From: Candidatus Sabulitectum sp.
GTDB taxonomy: Bacteria; Fermentibacterota; Fermentibacteria; Fermentibacterales; JCC-6
Length of the DNA: 41,287 nucleotides
Direction of reading: 5' to 3'
NCBI GenBank assembly: GCA_023139045.1
Contig: JAGLOJ010000097.1
Location: 1-41,287 of the forward strand
Shown: positions 1-8,182 of the stretch, in pieces
Layout: every line of letters begins with the position of its first letter
How positions within the stretch are numbered: the stretch's first letter is position 1
Notes under the pieces: generated by a model
Database searches by the model: none
What the model was told of the DNA's origin: nothing
The model's input: the letters and a program-made list of their open reading frames with translations, nothing else
Translations under genes and position numbers: made by a program

Positions 1-47
1 TTGTATCCTGCAAACCACTCAATGGTCTATCTGGCTGCAGGAAACTC

Positions 48-809
48 GTGAGTGGGAAAGAATCAAGAGGAAAAAAGCGGCAAATTCGTAATTATGAAAT
101 CAGATACAAAACAAGTGATGAATGTGAGATTATCACTGTTGTAAGAGCTGGCCAGCAGGCGCCTTTCGCCATGCAGATGGGTAGTGTGATAATTCAGCGC
201 AACCGGGAGACAAATGCCTTCAATGCCCCTGTGCAATTCATCATTCTCTGTGACATCCACAGGATGGAGATGGTTATGGAAGTGCGTGGCTGGAAAAGAG
301 AAGCCTCGAATATTCACAGCCTTCTGTTCGGTGTGCAGGATGCTGCCTGTATGGCCCAGAACATGGTTACAGCCGCGGAAAGTCTCGGAATGGGAAGCTG
401 CTACATTGGTGCTGCTCCATATATGTCAGAGAAACTCCGGCAGAACTGTAACCTTCCGGATCATGTGTTTCCCCTTGTGATCCTTGCAATGGGTTTCCCT
501 GCCGAGGATCCTCCTGTTCGCCCCCGCTATCCCATGGAATTCCATCTCTTCCGGGAAAAGTATCCTGATTTCTCGCGGGACACTGTAAAAAGAGCCATGG
601 ATGTTATGGATCGGGGGTATCTTGAGCAGGACTACTACAAGAAGGCAGGCTTTATGATTCCTCTTTCTGACAGGAACAAAGAGGAGAAATTCACTTTCGA
701 CAACTACAGCTGGACAGAGCACATCTCACGGAAGATGGCCCAGTGGAGTACAGACCCGGAAGAACTTTTAGAACCGCTCAGAATTTGCGGGCTTCCCCCT
801 GCAGAATAG
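48..809 (+). CDS. Nitroreductase family protein (FMN-dependent)
   Basis: Likely an FMN-binding nitro/flavin reductase acting in the cytoplasm. The N-terminal part carries the family's Arg-rich opening (KKRQIRNYE, residues 9-17) followed by a VRAGQQAPFAMQMGS stretch matching the usual 'AxxAPSxxNxQ' flavin-binding segment. Residues about 90-145 (QNMVTAAESLGMGSCYIGA) match the conserved 'A.nm.LaAeslGLGsc.iG' segment, and VILAMGFPAEDPP is the typical C-terminal core strand. The GTG at 48 gives a family-like 253 aa protein, but the frame is open back to base 3, so a longer form entering from outside the window cannot be excluded. The substrate is unknown. The C-terminal 80 residues are longer than in minimal members. 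Confidence 0.8.
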   Translation: MSGKESRGKKRQIRNYEIRYKTSDECEIITVVRAGQQAPFAMQMGSVIIQRNRETNAFNAPVQFIILCDIHRMEMVMEVRGWKREASNIHSLLFGVQDAACMAQNMVTAAESLGMGSCYIGAAPYMSEKLRQNCNLPDHVFPLVILAMGFPAEDPPVRPRYPMEFHLFREKYPDFSRDTVKRAMDVMDRGYLEQDYYKKAGFMIPLSDRNKEEKFTFDNYSWTEHISRKMAQWSTDPEELLEPLRICGLPPAE

Positions 810-874
810 GCTGCAAACTGTAATGTCTTCAATACAAATGCAAAACAAATTCATTCGGCGAAAGGCAGTGCACT

Positions 875-1567
875 ATGGATTTTGAGAGAATGTGGCTGGA
901 TAACCTCTCTCGGCAGCTTGAAGAGTTGAAGGGTGAAGAGTTCAGTGACACAGTTATGAAGGGTTCAGAGAAATTAGACTCCGCCACCGCTCCGGAGAAT
1001 GTGATCAGATGGACAGCGGGTGTGGTGAAGAAGATGAAGGAAGAGTTATCTGATGAAGAACTTCACGATGTTGTTACCTGTTGCGCCTGTCATTATCCCG
1101 GAGAAAAGCTTCTTCCAGTTCGGGATGCTTTCAGAGAGAGAGGTGACTTTCACGAAGCGATCGACTTGCTGAGAGAGCAGTTTGTTGAATCAATGCGAGA
1201 CGAAATGCACTTGGACATGGAGGTTGTTGACAAACTTCTTGAGATGGGCATGGGTGTGGCCGGTGTGCTGGATGGCAACCGGATTATCGCAACAAAAATA
1301 CCCAGAAGTGGCAACCTCAGAAAATGGCTCAGCGGGAAAGATCCGCAGGAAAGAAGGAAGATATACTGTCATTGCCCCAGAGTTAATGAAGCAGTTAATC
1401 ATGGTATTGAAATGCCTGTTGAGTACTGCTTGTGCGGTGCCGGTTTTTACCGCGACATATGGGAAACAATTACTGAATCCCCCGTGAGAGTCGAAGTTAT
1501 TGAATCTGTCTTTGCCGGTGATGATTTCTGCCGAGTTGCTATTTATCCCCTTATTGTCAGAGGTTGA
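875..1567 (+). CDS. Cys-rich protein of unknown function
   Basis: A 230 aa soluble protein beginning at the ATG at 875. An alpha-helical N-terminal half (residues 1-130) includes a Cys-Cys-x-Cys-His motif near residues 68-72. The C-terminal half has CHCPRV and, about 20 residues later, YCLCGAGFYRDIW, so two Cys-x-Cys pairs that could bind a metal or cluster. The tail (VRVEVIESVFAGDDFCRVAIYP) resembles the end of 4-vinyl-reductase/V4R-like or DUF6144-like proteins; I recall the latter family only by its general look, so no function is assigned. It lies 65 bp after the nitroreductase on the same strand, which suggests a possible shared transcript and a redox-related role. Confidence 0.7.
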   Translation: MDFERMWLDNLSRQLEELKGEEFSDTVMKGSEKLDSATAPENVIRWTAGVVKKMKEELSDEELHDVVTCCACHYPGEKLLPVRDAFRERGDFHEAIDLLREQFVESMRDEMHLDMEVVDKLLEMGMGVAGVLDGNRIIATKIPRSGNLRKWLSGKDPQERRKIYCHCPRVNEAVNHGIEMPVEYCLCGAGFYRDIWETITESPVRVEVIESVFAGDDFCRVAIYPLIVRG

Positions 1568-1634
1568 CATTTGTCCGCTACTTCATAAATTGCAGTGCTG
1601 AGACTAACATACTGTGACATGAGGGGGAACTGGA

Positions 1635-3689
1635 ATGGGTACGCCCACTAAAACAAGAAACATCGGCATATTTGCACACATAGATGCAGGGAAAACCACC
1701 GTAACAGAGAGAATTCTTTTCTATACGGGCCGTACTCACCGCATGGGTGATGTGGACCATGGTACCGCTGTCATGGACTGGATGCCCCAGGAACGTGAGC
1801 GGGGAATAACAATTGTCTCTGCAGCCACCACATGCGACTGGAAGGGTACGAGAATCAACATCATCGATACCCCCGGTCATGTTGACTTTACTGCTGAGGT
1901 AGAGCGTTCTCTCAGGGTGCTGGACGGAGGAGTCGGTGTATTCTGTGCCGTGGGAGGAGTGGAGCCCCAGACGGAAACTGTCTGGCGGCAGGCCCAGAAG
2001 TATTCCGTTCCTGCTCTGGCTTTCGTCAACAAACTTGACAGGCAGGGTGCTGATTTTCACCGTGTTCTTCAGATGATGAAGGACATACTGGGAGAAACAC
2101 CATTGCCGGTCATGCTGCCTGTTGGGCAGGGAAGCGATTTCAAGGGCGTTATAGACGTTCTGGAGCAGAAAGCCCTTTACTTTGACATGGAATCACTTGG
2201 AACCAAATTCGATATCGAGGAAATTCCGGAAGAGCTTCAGGATGAAGCTGCCGATGCTCTTGAGAAGATTAAAGAGACGGTTGCCGAGCTTGAGGATGGT
2301 GCCATGGAAAGGTATTTCGCCGGGGAGCTGGAAAATGAAGAAATCATAACCCTGCTTCGAAAAGGTACTATTGAAGGCGCTTTCATACCTGTTTTGTGCG
2401 GTGCTGCCCTGAGAAATGTGGGTGTGCAGAGGCTCCTTGATGCCATCGTGGACTGGCTGCCTGCTCCGGAAGAGCTGCCGTCAGTTACGGGGATCAAGCC
2501 CAACGGAAAAGAGGAAACCCGGGAAAGATCAAACAGCGAGCCCTTCACTGCCCTGGTTTTCAAGATACAGACAGACACCCATCTGGGCCGTCTTGCATAT
2601 CTCAGGGTCTATTCAGGAACTGCGAAGGATGGCCAGTCTGTTTTTAACAACAGAACCGGAAAAAAGGAAAGACTCACAAGACTTGTAATGATGCATGCAG
2701 ATAAGAGAATCCATCTCGACGGTATTTCAGAGGGTGACATTGCAGCAGCCGGTATGAAGAATGCAGCTACTGGAGATACTTTAACCGAACTTGGAAAACC
2801 GCTTACTCTGGAAACCATACATTTTGTTGATCCGGTGATGGAAATGGCAATTGAGCCTGCAAGCGCAAGCGATGAGAAAAAGCTGGAAGATGTTCTTAAT
2901 GACATGATAAGTGAAGACCCCAGTCTGAAAGTGGGAGTTGATAGAGAGACCGGTCAAACACTGATTCGCGGTATGGGCGAACTGCATCTCGAAATAGTCG
3001 TTGATCGAATGAAGCGAGAGAAGAAACTGGATGTCCGCACCGGGAGACCACAAGTTTCATACAGAGAAAGTGTTTCATCTGTCGGCAGAGGCGAGGATAC
3101 TTTCGAAAGGCTTATTGGCGGCAAGGGAAACTTCGGGAATGCCTGCATTGAGGTAAGACCGTGTGACACGGGTATAGTTTTCTCATCTAAGACTGACAAT
3201 CTCTCCAATCAGTTTCTGGATGCAGTGAAGAGCGGTATAATGGGATCGGTCAGTGCCGGTGTTCTTGCAGGTTATCCTCTGGACGGTGTTGAGATCGTTC
3301 TCGTCCGTGCAAAGGTGCACGAAACGGATTCAACAGAACTGGGCTACAGCTCTTCTGCCGCAATTGCACTTCGAAAAGCTATTCAAAGTGCTTCACCAGT
3401 AATTCGAGAACCTGTTATGAAGGTTGATATTGTTACCCCTGTTGACTACATGGGTGATGTGATCGGTGATGTTAATGCCAGACGTGGAACTGTTGTCTCA
3501 ATTGAGAACAGGGGAGAGGCCCAGGCCATTCTGGCAAACATTCCTCTTGCAGAGCTGTTCGGGTATACAGGTGCACTGAGAAGCCTTTCTCAGGGAAGAG
3601 CCGGTTACACCATGCAGTTCAGCGATTATGTACAGGTCCCGCCCAATATCCAGAGGAAACTGCTCGAAAAAATGGGCATAACCTTCTAA
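1635..3689 (+). CDS. fusA: Elongation factor G (possibly a paralogue)
   Basis: A translational GTPase that moves tRNA-mRNA on the ribosome. At 684 aa it is close to the usual 690-700. GTPase motifs: AHIDAGKTT (G1, about residues 14-22), RERGITI (G2), DTPGH (G3) and NKLD (G4). Domain IV/V signatures are present: [32 protein letters not shown] and [20 protein letters not shown]. The start ATG at 1635 follows a GAGGGGGAA ribosome-binding site. The gene is alone: S12 and S7 genes, its normal str-operon partners, are absent, and rpsJ is 1.3 kb away across an opposite-strand gene. The '[18 protein letters not shown]' and '[17 protein letters not shown]' wording is what I associate with EF-G2-type paralogues, so this may not be the main EF-G. 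Confidence 0.93.
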   Translation: MGTPTKTRNIGIFAHIDAGKTTVTERILFYTGRTHRMGDVDHGTAVMDWMPQERERGITIVSAATTCDWKGTRINIIDTPGHVDFTAEVERSLRVLDGGVGVFCAVGGVEPQTETVWRQAQKYSVPALAFVNKLDRQGADFHRVLQMMKDILGETPLPVMLPVGQGSDFKGVIDVLEQKALYFDMESLGTKFDIEEIPEELQDEAADALEKIKETVAELEDGAMERYFAGELENEEIITLLRKGTIEGAFIPVLCGAALRNVGVQRLLDAIVDWLPAPEELPSVTGIKPNGKEETRERSNSEPFTALVFKIQTDTHLGRLAYLRVYSGTAKDGQSVFNNRTGKKERLTRLVMMHADKRIHLDGISEGDIAAAGMKNAATGDTLTELGKPLTLETIHFVDPVMEMAIEPASASDEKKLEDVLNDMISEDPSLKVGVDRETGQTLIRGMGELHLEIVVDRMKREKKLDVRTGRPQVSYRESVSSVGRGEDTFERLIGGKGNFGNACIEVRPCDTGIVFSSKTDNLSNQFLDAVKSGIMGSVSAGVLAGYPLDGVEIVLVRAKVHETDSTELGYSSSAAIALRKAIQSASPVIREPVMKVDIVTPVDYMGDVIGDVNARRGTVVSIENRGEAQAILANIPLAELFGYTGALRSLSQGRAGYTMQFSDYVQVPPNIQRKLLEKMGITF

Positions 3690-3785
3690 CAGATAAGTCT
3701 TGCGGAACCACTGAGCAACTCTTATGCTATCTACGGGCGGATGCACGTATTTGCACCGCTGAGTAGAACAACACGGAGGTGTGTC

Positions 3786-4028
3786 ATGAAGTTTTTTGTA
3801 ACCATGCCGAAGCTCGCACCACCGGAGATCAACGTTAGTTGAGCAAATGTCATTAAGGCTTCCGGGGGAAGCGGAATGACAATGGACCGTTCATACATCA
3901 ATCCACAAGAAGGTTTTGCCTGCTGCTGCTGGGATGCTCCATCCCGGGAATCTCTGGTCGAGCTGTTCAATAAGGCTGGGGCCTTATTTGATTCCATGAT
4001 TCCGGTGACTGAGTATTCTGCGGGTTAG
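3786..4028 (+). CDS. Candidate selenoprotein A (small, one in-frame TGA)
   Basis: An 80-residue frame from the ATG at 3786 to TAG at 4026, interrupted by one TGA at 3840-3842 (codon 19). The ATG has a strong ribosome-binding site (CGGAGGTG) at proper spacing. After the TGA the frame stays open and reads like real protein: GMTMDRSYINPQEG, three Cys (ACCCWDAPSRE) and LVELFNKAG. This resembles small DUF4242/nickel-binding-type ferredoxin-fold proteins ('C..eAPsrEal..l...aG...'), where a Cys lies in the region that would hold residue 19; that family link is tentative. A hairpin with SECIS-like geometry follows the TGA (3849-3880). Alternatives: a pseudogene with a nonsense mutation, or a short 18-codon peptide. 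Sec insertion is inferred. Confidence 0.55.
3849..3880 (+). promoter_or_regulatory. SECIS-like hairpin after in-frame TGA (gene A)
   Basis: Outer stem GTCATT/AATGAC (3849-3854 with 3875-3880), a small internal loop (AAG/GG), inner stem GCTTCC/GGAAGC (3858-3863 with 3867-3872) and triloop GGG. The loop begins 21 nt after the TGA. Known bacterial SECIS elements sit directly downstream of the UGA inside the coding region, with the apical loop roughly 16-37 nt away and a G in its first two positions. All of these hold here. Confidence 0.55.
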
Positions 4029-4047
4029 TGCTGCAAAGTTGCCGACC

Positions 4048-4067
4048 CCCTGCTTAAAAGCAGAGGG
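4048..4067 (+). promoter_or_regulatory. Hairpin covering the ribosome-binding site of gene B
   Basis: CCCTGCTT-AA-AAGCAG-A-GGG folds into a stem of 9 pairs with one bulged A. Its 3' arm contains the GAGGG that would serve the ATG at 4073, so folding could limit translation of candidate B. It is not followed by a T run, so I do not call it a terminator. Confidence 0.35.
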
Positions 4068-4072
4068 AGGAA

Positions 4073-4324
4073 ATGTCAAGTATGGCATCACGGGGCGACG
4101 AAGCTGTTGACGGTTGAGTTGCTGGGCAGGTTGAATGGTATAATTCCCGGGGCTTCTCACCGGAGACTGTTTGCCTGCTGGCCGGAATCTTGTGAAAATA
4201 TGATCCACTGTCCCCCGAGAAAGTTGTGCAGGATCTCAACTCGGTACTGGAAGCAAGCATCCTGGTGAAGGGTTATCAGGCACAGTTGCATAGATATCGG
4301 GGCGAGCGCTGGGATTGTGACTGA
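4073..4324 (+). CDS. Candidate selenoprotein B or decayed gene (two in-frame TGAs)
   Basis: A frame of 83 residues from the ATG at 4073 (GAGGGAGG just upstream) to TGA at 4322-4324, containing TGA at 4115-4117 (codon 15) and 4193-4195 (codon 41). Between and after these codons the translation is protein-like and amphipathic: VEWYNSRGFSPETVCLLAGIL, then KYDPLSPEKVVQDLNSVLEA and a basic RYRGERWDCD end. A weaker hairpin with loop GGTATA lies 19 nt after the first TGA; a GATCC/GGATC pairing follows the second. I do not recognise the family. It lies 44 bp after candidate A on the same strand. A decayed gene is a serious alternative, because two stops and a weaker hairpin lower the case. Confidence 0.35.
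4129..4148 (+). promoter_or_regulatory. Weak SECIS-like hairpin (gene B, first TGA)
   Basis: Stem GG..GAAT/ATTC.CC (4129-4136 with 4143-4148, with a TT bulge) and loop GGTATA beginning 19 nt after the TGA at 4115-4117. The loop starts with G and spacing is in the bacterial SECIS range, but the stem is short. Confidence 0.25.
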
Positions 4325-4450
4325 TACAGGCGCTGTCTGAACAACTTAATAATTCTATCAAGTTGATTGAGAAGACCCTTACACCCACTCTCCATATTGA
4401 AATTATCATTACATTGACCGGGCACAAAATCCTTCTCATTGTCAGATGAA

Positions 4451-4750
4451 TCAGCAGCACCCCTGAGGTGACTCATCCTGAGCAGGTTTTCTTTCACGGA
4501 GGCTCTCAGTGAGTTCATCTATCAGGGAAGAATATTCCTCATCCGTAATATCTGCAGTTGACCTGGCAACAAGCTTTCCAACCATTTCCAGCAGGTAATC
4601 TTTCCGGTTTTCTCCAGACATTTCCGAGAGCATGCCTCCAGCCATCATAGGCATCATCTGCATCATTCTGGCAGCCATTGCGGGACCAGGCATTCCCATT
4701 TCACCAAACATCTGATTGGTGTCTTTCTGATCTTTGCTTCCGAACATCAT
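4451..4750 (-). CDS. Small Met-rich protein ending in Cys-Cys (P1)
   Basis: 99 aa, start ATG at 4750 with GGAG upstream. An N-terminal Met-rich segment (residues 25-43, MAARMMQMMPMMAGGMLSEM) is followed by a helical region with DITDEEYSSLIDELTESL, and the protein ends in Gly-Cys-Cys. It aligns without gaps over about 50 residues to P2 (28185-28523, -): both share A-x-R-M-x-x-M-x-P, then hydrophobic helix positions, then IT-x-x-E-x-S-x-L, and both finish with a Cys-Cys or Cys-TGA pair. The function is unknown; the Met/Cys content suggests metal or redox chemistry (inference). It is convergent with candidates A and B and divergent from the rpsJ operon. Confidence 0.65.
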   Translation of the reverse strand: MMFGSKDQKDTNQMFGEMGMPGPAMAARMMQMMPMMAGGMLSEMSGENRKDYLLEMVGKLVARSTADITDEEYSSLIDELTESLRERKPAQDESPQGCC

Positions 4751-5052
4751 AATTCTTCGCTCCTTTCCGGATTGACAAGTTACCGAGTACCACCCTTCTA
4801 TTCTAACAGATAAAGGACAACTTTGTTATCGTCAGAGTTTTCATTAGTTTTGCCCCGCTCCCCGGGGTAGCACAATTGATTGTCATTGTGTATAATAGCC
4901 ATCCCTGCGGGCTTCTATGGGTTCAGCAGGTGCAATAGAGTTTCAGTTGTTTGTATGGAAATCTGTGTGCTGCAGGCAGATGGGGTTCTTTACGGCAGTT
5001 TTTAGGGTTCGGGTTTAGCCCGTCCGATTAGTTGTTTGTTTAAGGAGTTGCA
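4751..5052 (+). promoter_or_regulatory. Promoter/leader region of the S10 operon
   Basis: About 300 bp without a gene. It must hold the promoters of rpsJ (+) and P1 (-). A consensus -10 TATAAT lies at 4891-4896, about 157 bp before rpsJ; its -35 at a 17-bp spacing (TAGCAC) is poor, so the assignment is tentative. A GC-rich palindrome (CCCCGGGG) lies near 4859-4867. The long leader could host ribosomal-protein feedback. Confidence 0.4.
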
Positions 5053-5358
5053 TTGAACGAGAACAGGTTGAGGATCAGGCTCAGAGCATATGATCATCGT
5101 CTTCTGGACAGGTCGGCTACCGACATAGTACGCGGTGTTGTTAACACCGGTGCCCGTGTTGCAGGGCCTATACCACTGCCCTCGAGACGTTCGGTGATAA
5201 CAGTTCTGAGAAGCCCTCATGTGAATAAGAAGTCACGTGAGCAGTTTGAGATCAGGGTTCATTCCCGGCTTATCGAGATCATGGATCCCAATGAGCAGAC
5301 CACCGAGGCACTCAGGAAGCTTGATGTTCCTGCCGGTGTCGATGTGGAGATCAAGTAG
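5053..5358 (+). CDS. rpsJ: 30S ribosomal protein S10
   Basis: Small-subunit head protein and NusB partner, first gene of the S10 operon. 101 aa, the usual size. Signatures: [20 protein letters not shown] at the start, and [26 protein letters not shown] in the middle, the conserved S10 loop. The start is TTG at 5053, chosen because AAGGAG lies 5 nt upstream and the family N-terminus fits. It is separated from rplC by an unusual 146-bp gap. Confidence 0.97.
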   Translation: MNENRLRIRLRAYDHRLLDRSATDIVRGVVNTGARVAGPIPLPSRRSVITVLRSPHVNKKSREQFEIRVHSRLIEIMDPNEQTTEALRKLDVPAGVDVEIK

Positions 5359-5380
5359 TAATTAGTTCCATTCCTTACTG

Positions 5381-5484
5381 ACCCGGTTTTCCGGGTTAAG
5401 AGGAAAAACCGCACTAACAGGACGAGGACGGTCGATCCTGCTGGCGGTAAAACAGTAACGCTTGTCCCCCCGTTCTATGGGGAC
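5381..5484 (+). promoter_or_regulatory. Structured rpsJ-rplC intergenic region
   Basis: Two perfect 6-bp hairpins: ACCCGG-TTTT-CCGGGT (5381-5396) and GTCCCC-9 nt-GGGGAC (5464-5484). The second ends 20 nt before the rplC start. Other gaps in this operon are mostly 0-30 bp, so this 146-bp structured gap probably has a role, such as an attenuator or a ribosomal-protein binding site (inference). Confidence 0.4.
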
Positions 5485-5504
5485 TTCAGCGATGGGAAGT
5501 GGTT

Positions 5505-6140
5505 ATGAGCGGAATAATGGCTCGTAAATTGGGTATGACTCGCGTCTTTGCAGAGGACGGCAAGGTTATACCTGTTACGGTGCTTGAAGCTGCCCCCAAC
5601 CCGGTGGTACAGGTGAAGACCCCCGAAACTGACGGATACTCTGCGGTTCAGTTGGGTTACTGGCCGAAAAAGGAGAGTAGAATCAGAAAGCCTCTCAAGG
5701 GTCACCTTGATAAGGCTGGGGTTTTTCCTGTTTCAAGACTTGTTGAATTTCCTGCTCCTGCGGAAGAAGTTAAAACAGGTGATGTTTTCACTGTTTCAAT
5801 GTTCTCCCCGGGAGAGAAGGTAAATGTCACAGGTCTTACCAAGGGTAAGGGCTTTCAAGGAGTAGTAAAGCGTCATGGCTTTTCCGGTTTTGATGCAACC
5901 CATGGTTATCATGGAAAGCGTATCACCGGTTCAATCGGTCAGTGCGCCACACCGGGAAGAGTTTGGAAAAACAAGAAGATGCCCGGTCAGACCGGAAACA
6001 CAAGAACAACTGTAAAAAACCTCGAGATCATTCAGATAGATGTCGAGAAAAATCTTTTGGTTATAAAGGGCGCAGTGCCCGGAGCCAAAAACGGCTACCT
6101 CATGGTGAGGAAGCAGATTCGCAGGGGAGGTGAGAGCTGA
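5505..6140 (+). CDS. rplC: 50S ribosomal protein L3
   Basis: Binds 23S rRNA near the peptidyl-transferase centre early in assembly. About 211 aa. It starts SGIMARKLGMTRVF, the standard L3 opening, and contains the long-loop signature GFQGVVKRHGF..THGYHGKRITGSIGQCATPGRVWKNKKMPGQ, including the Gln that is often methylated. I use the ATG at 5505 rather than the upstream GTG at 5499 because it matches family N-termini. Its stop TGA overlaps the rplD start by one base. Confidence 0.97.
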   Translation: MSGIMARKLGMTRVFAEDGKVIPVTVLEAAPNPVVQVKTPETDGYSAVQLGYWPKKESRIRKPLKGHLDKAGVFPVSRLVEFPAPAEEVKTGDVFTVSMFSPGEKVNVTGLTKGKGFQGVVKRHGFSGFDATHGYHGKRITGSIGQCATPGRVWKNKKMPGQTGNTRTTVKNLEIIQIDVEKNLLVIKGAVPGAKNGYLMVRKQIRRGGES

Positions 6141-6760
6141 TGGCAGAAGCCAGAATTTACACCATGAAGGGTGAAGAGGTTGGCAGTGTAAAGCTCCCCG
6201 ATGAACTCTTTGCAATGGGTGTTTCCACTCATGTTCTCTGGGAAGTTGTTCGCGCAGAGCAGACCAACAAGCGCCAGGGTAATGCCAGTGCTCTTACCAG
6301 GGCAGAGGTTAAAGGCAGCGGTAGAAAGCCATGGAGACAGAAGGGTACAGGCCATGCTCGTGCAGGTTCTTTCAAGAGCCCGATCTGGCGAAGCGGTGGA
6401 GTTGCTCACGGACCCAAGTTGAGATTCTTCAACCTTAAGATCAACCGTAAGGTTCGCCGCAAGGCTCTTGCCGGTATTCTCAGTGAAAGACTTTCCGAGG
6501 GTAACCTCAGAGTCATTCGCGATCTCTCAGTTGGAGGAAAGACCAGTGAAGTAAGAGAAATGCTGGGCGGAAACGGACTCGCAGGCAAAAAAGCCGTGAT
6601 TCTCACCAATGGTGATAATCTGGTTGCCAGAGCCGCCGGTAACATTCCAGGAGTCTTTGCGGTGGCAGCAAGCCATGTGCCGGTTACTACCCTTGTTAAC
6701 TCAGAGGTAATACTGGTTGCAGAGAATGCTCTGGAGCACCTGAAGGCGAGGGTGAACTAA
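6140..6760 (+). CDS. rplD: 50S ribosomal protein L4
   Basis: 23S rRNA-binding protein lining the exit tunnel; in E. coli also the feedback regulator of this operon. 206 aa. The conserved loop NKRQGNASALTRAEVKGSGRKPWRQKGTGHARAGS (about residues 45-80) is intact, followed by SPIWRSGGVAHGP. ATG overlaps the rplC stop (TGATG), which implies translational coupling. Confidence 0.97.
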   Translation: MAEARIYTMKGEEVGSVKLPDELFAMGVSTHVLWEVVRAEQTNKRQGNASALTRAEVKGSGRKPWRQKGTGHARAGSFKSPIWRSGGVAHGPKLRFFNLKINRKVRRKALAGILSERLSEGNLRVIRDLSVGGKTSEVREMLGGNGLAGKKAVILTNGDNLVARAAGNIPGVFAVAASHVPVTTLVNSEVILVAENALEHLKARVN

Positions 6761-7048
6761 ATGGACCCACGTCAGATTATTCTGGAACCAATCGTAACAG
6801 AGAAGTCAACAATTGCACGCGAGTTGTACAACAAGTACAGCTTCAAAGTGATTCCCAGTGCTACAAAACCTCAGATCGCAAGTGCAATTGAAAAAATCTT
6901 TGAAGTTAAGGTTTTGAAGGTACACACGATAAATATGGATGGCAAAGTCAAAAGACTGGGCCGGAACTTAGGTCGCAGATCTGCCTGGAAAAAGGCTATC
7001 GTTACCCTTGCCGAGGGTGACTCTGTTGACTTCTTTGAGGGGGTGTAA
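6761..7048 (+). CDS. rplW: 50S ribosomal protein L23
   Basis: Sits at the exit-tunnel mouth and docks trigger factor and SRP. 95 aa. Family pattern visible: PIVTEKS (residues 10-16), YSFKV, then [42 protein letters not shown]. The start ATG follows the rplD stop directly, so no independent gap is left for a separate promoter. Confidence 0.97.
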   Translation: MDPRQIILEPIVTEKSTIARELYNKYSFKVIPSATKPQIASAIEKIFEVKVLKVHTINMDGKVKRLGRNLGRRSAWKKAIVTLAEGDSVDFFEGV

Positions 7049-7050
7049 TC

Positions 7051-7893
7051 ATGGGAATGAAAAGATGGAAACCCATGACTCCCGGTACCAGATTCAAGGT
7101 TTCTCCTGATTTCGCAGAGATCACAAGAGATCATGGAGAGAAGTCACTGATGACTCCTCTCAAGAAGAATGCTGGAAGGAATAGCTACGGTCGTATTACT
7201 GCCAGACATCGCGGTGGTGGTCACAAGAAAATGTATCGTGCAATCGATTTCAAGCGCAACAAAATCGGTATTCCAGGAAGAGTTGCCACAATTGAATACG
7301 ATCCCAACCGTTCTGCAAGAATCGCTCTGGTGGTTTATGCTGATGGTGAGAAGCGCTACATTCTTGCACCTGTGGGTCTTGCTGTAGACACCCAGATCAT
7401 GTCAGGTCCCAGCGCTCCCCCTGAGGTTGGTAATCACCTTCCCATGGAGAGAATCCCACTGGGTACAATGATCCATAATGTTGAGCTCAAACCCGGCAAG
7501 GGTGGCCAGATGGCCAGAAGTGCCGGAACCGCAGTGCAGCTCATGGCCCGTGAGGGCAAATATGCCATGCTTAAACTTCCCTCAAGAGAGATGCGCAGAA
7601 TACCGGTAAATTGCGCAGCTACAATCGGGACAGTTGGAAACATGGAGCACAACCTGGTTGTGCCGGGAAAAGCAGGAGCCAGCCGCTGGCGCGGCCGCAG
7701 GCCCCATGTTCGCGGTGTGGCAATGAACCCTGTCGATCACCCCATGGGCGGTGGAGAGGGTAAGACCAGTGGAGGACGCCATCCGTGCTCTCCATGGGGA
7801 CAGCTTGCCAAAGGGCTTCGTACCCGTAAGAACAAGAAGCAGTCAAACAAGATGATATCAAGACGCAGACCTACCGGTAAGAGGAGGAAGTAG
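7051..7893 (+). CDS. rplB: 50S ribosomal protein L2
   Basis: Core 23S rRNA protein needed for subunit joining and peptidyl-transferase function. 280 aa. [19 protein letters not shown] in the N-terminal part, the SH3-like RNA-binding region, and the C-terminal [25 protein letters not shown] stretch with its conserved His (near residue 230) are all present. It follows rplW by 2 nt. Confidence 0.98.
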   Translation: MGMKRWKPMTPGTRFKVSPDFAEITRDHGEKSLMTPLKKNAGRNSYGRITARHRGGGHKKMYRAIDFKRNKIGIPGRVATIEYDPNRSARIALVVYADGEKRYILAPVGLAVDTQIMSGPSAPPEVGNHLPMERIPLGTMIHNVELKPGKGGQMARSAGTAVQLMAREGKYAMLKLPSREMRRIPVNCAATIGTVGNMEHNLVVPGKAGASRWRGRRPHVRGVAMNPVDHPMGGGEGKTSGGRHPCSPWGQLAKGLRTRKNKKQSNKMISRRRPTGKRRK

Positions 7894-7895
7894 AT

Positions 7896-8171
7896 ATGGC
7901 CCGTTCACTGAAGAAAGGCCCATTCATCGATGCGAACCTCCAGAGAAAGGTAAATATCCAGAAGGAATCGGGAGACAAGAGAGTTATCAAGACCTGGGCT
8001 CGCAGGTCGGATATTCCACCCGATTTTGTGGGTCATACCTTTGCCGTGCACAACGGCAGGAAATTCGTACCGGTGTTTGTGGTTGAGAACATGGTTGGGC
8101 ACAAGCTCGGTGAGTTTGCTCCCACAAGAACCTTCCGCGGTCATCGCGAGAAGAAAACCACCACCACTTAA
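7896..8171 (+). CDS. rpsS: 30S ribosomal protein S19
   Basis: Small-subunit head protein that contacts S13 and the A-site tRNA region. 91 aa, usual length. [11 protein letters not shown] at the N-terminus, then [31 protein letters not shown], and [16 protein letters not shown] near the end are textbook S19. Two nt after rplB. Confidence 0.98.
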   Translation: MARSLKKGPFIDANLQRKVNIQKESGDKRVIKTWARRSDIPPDFVGHTFAVHNGRKFVPVFVVENMVGHKLGEFAPTRTFRGHREKKTTTT

Positions 8172-8182
8172 GGAGGGGGATG

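Noticed and set aside
4451..4453. Read-through of the P1 stop TGA
   Set aside because: After Cys-Cys-TGA only two codons follow before another TGA, and no hairpin stands out, so it is a normal stop.
4276..4518. 80-aa - strand frame overlapping the end of P1
   Set aside because: It is in another frame, its first third is a shadow of P1, and it has no ribosome-binding site. P1 has the better start and a homologue (P2).
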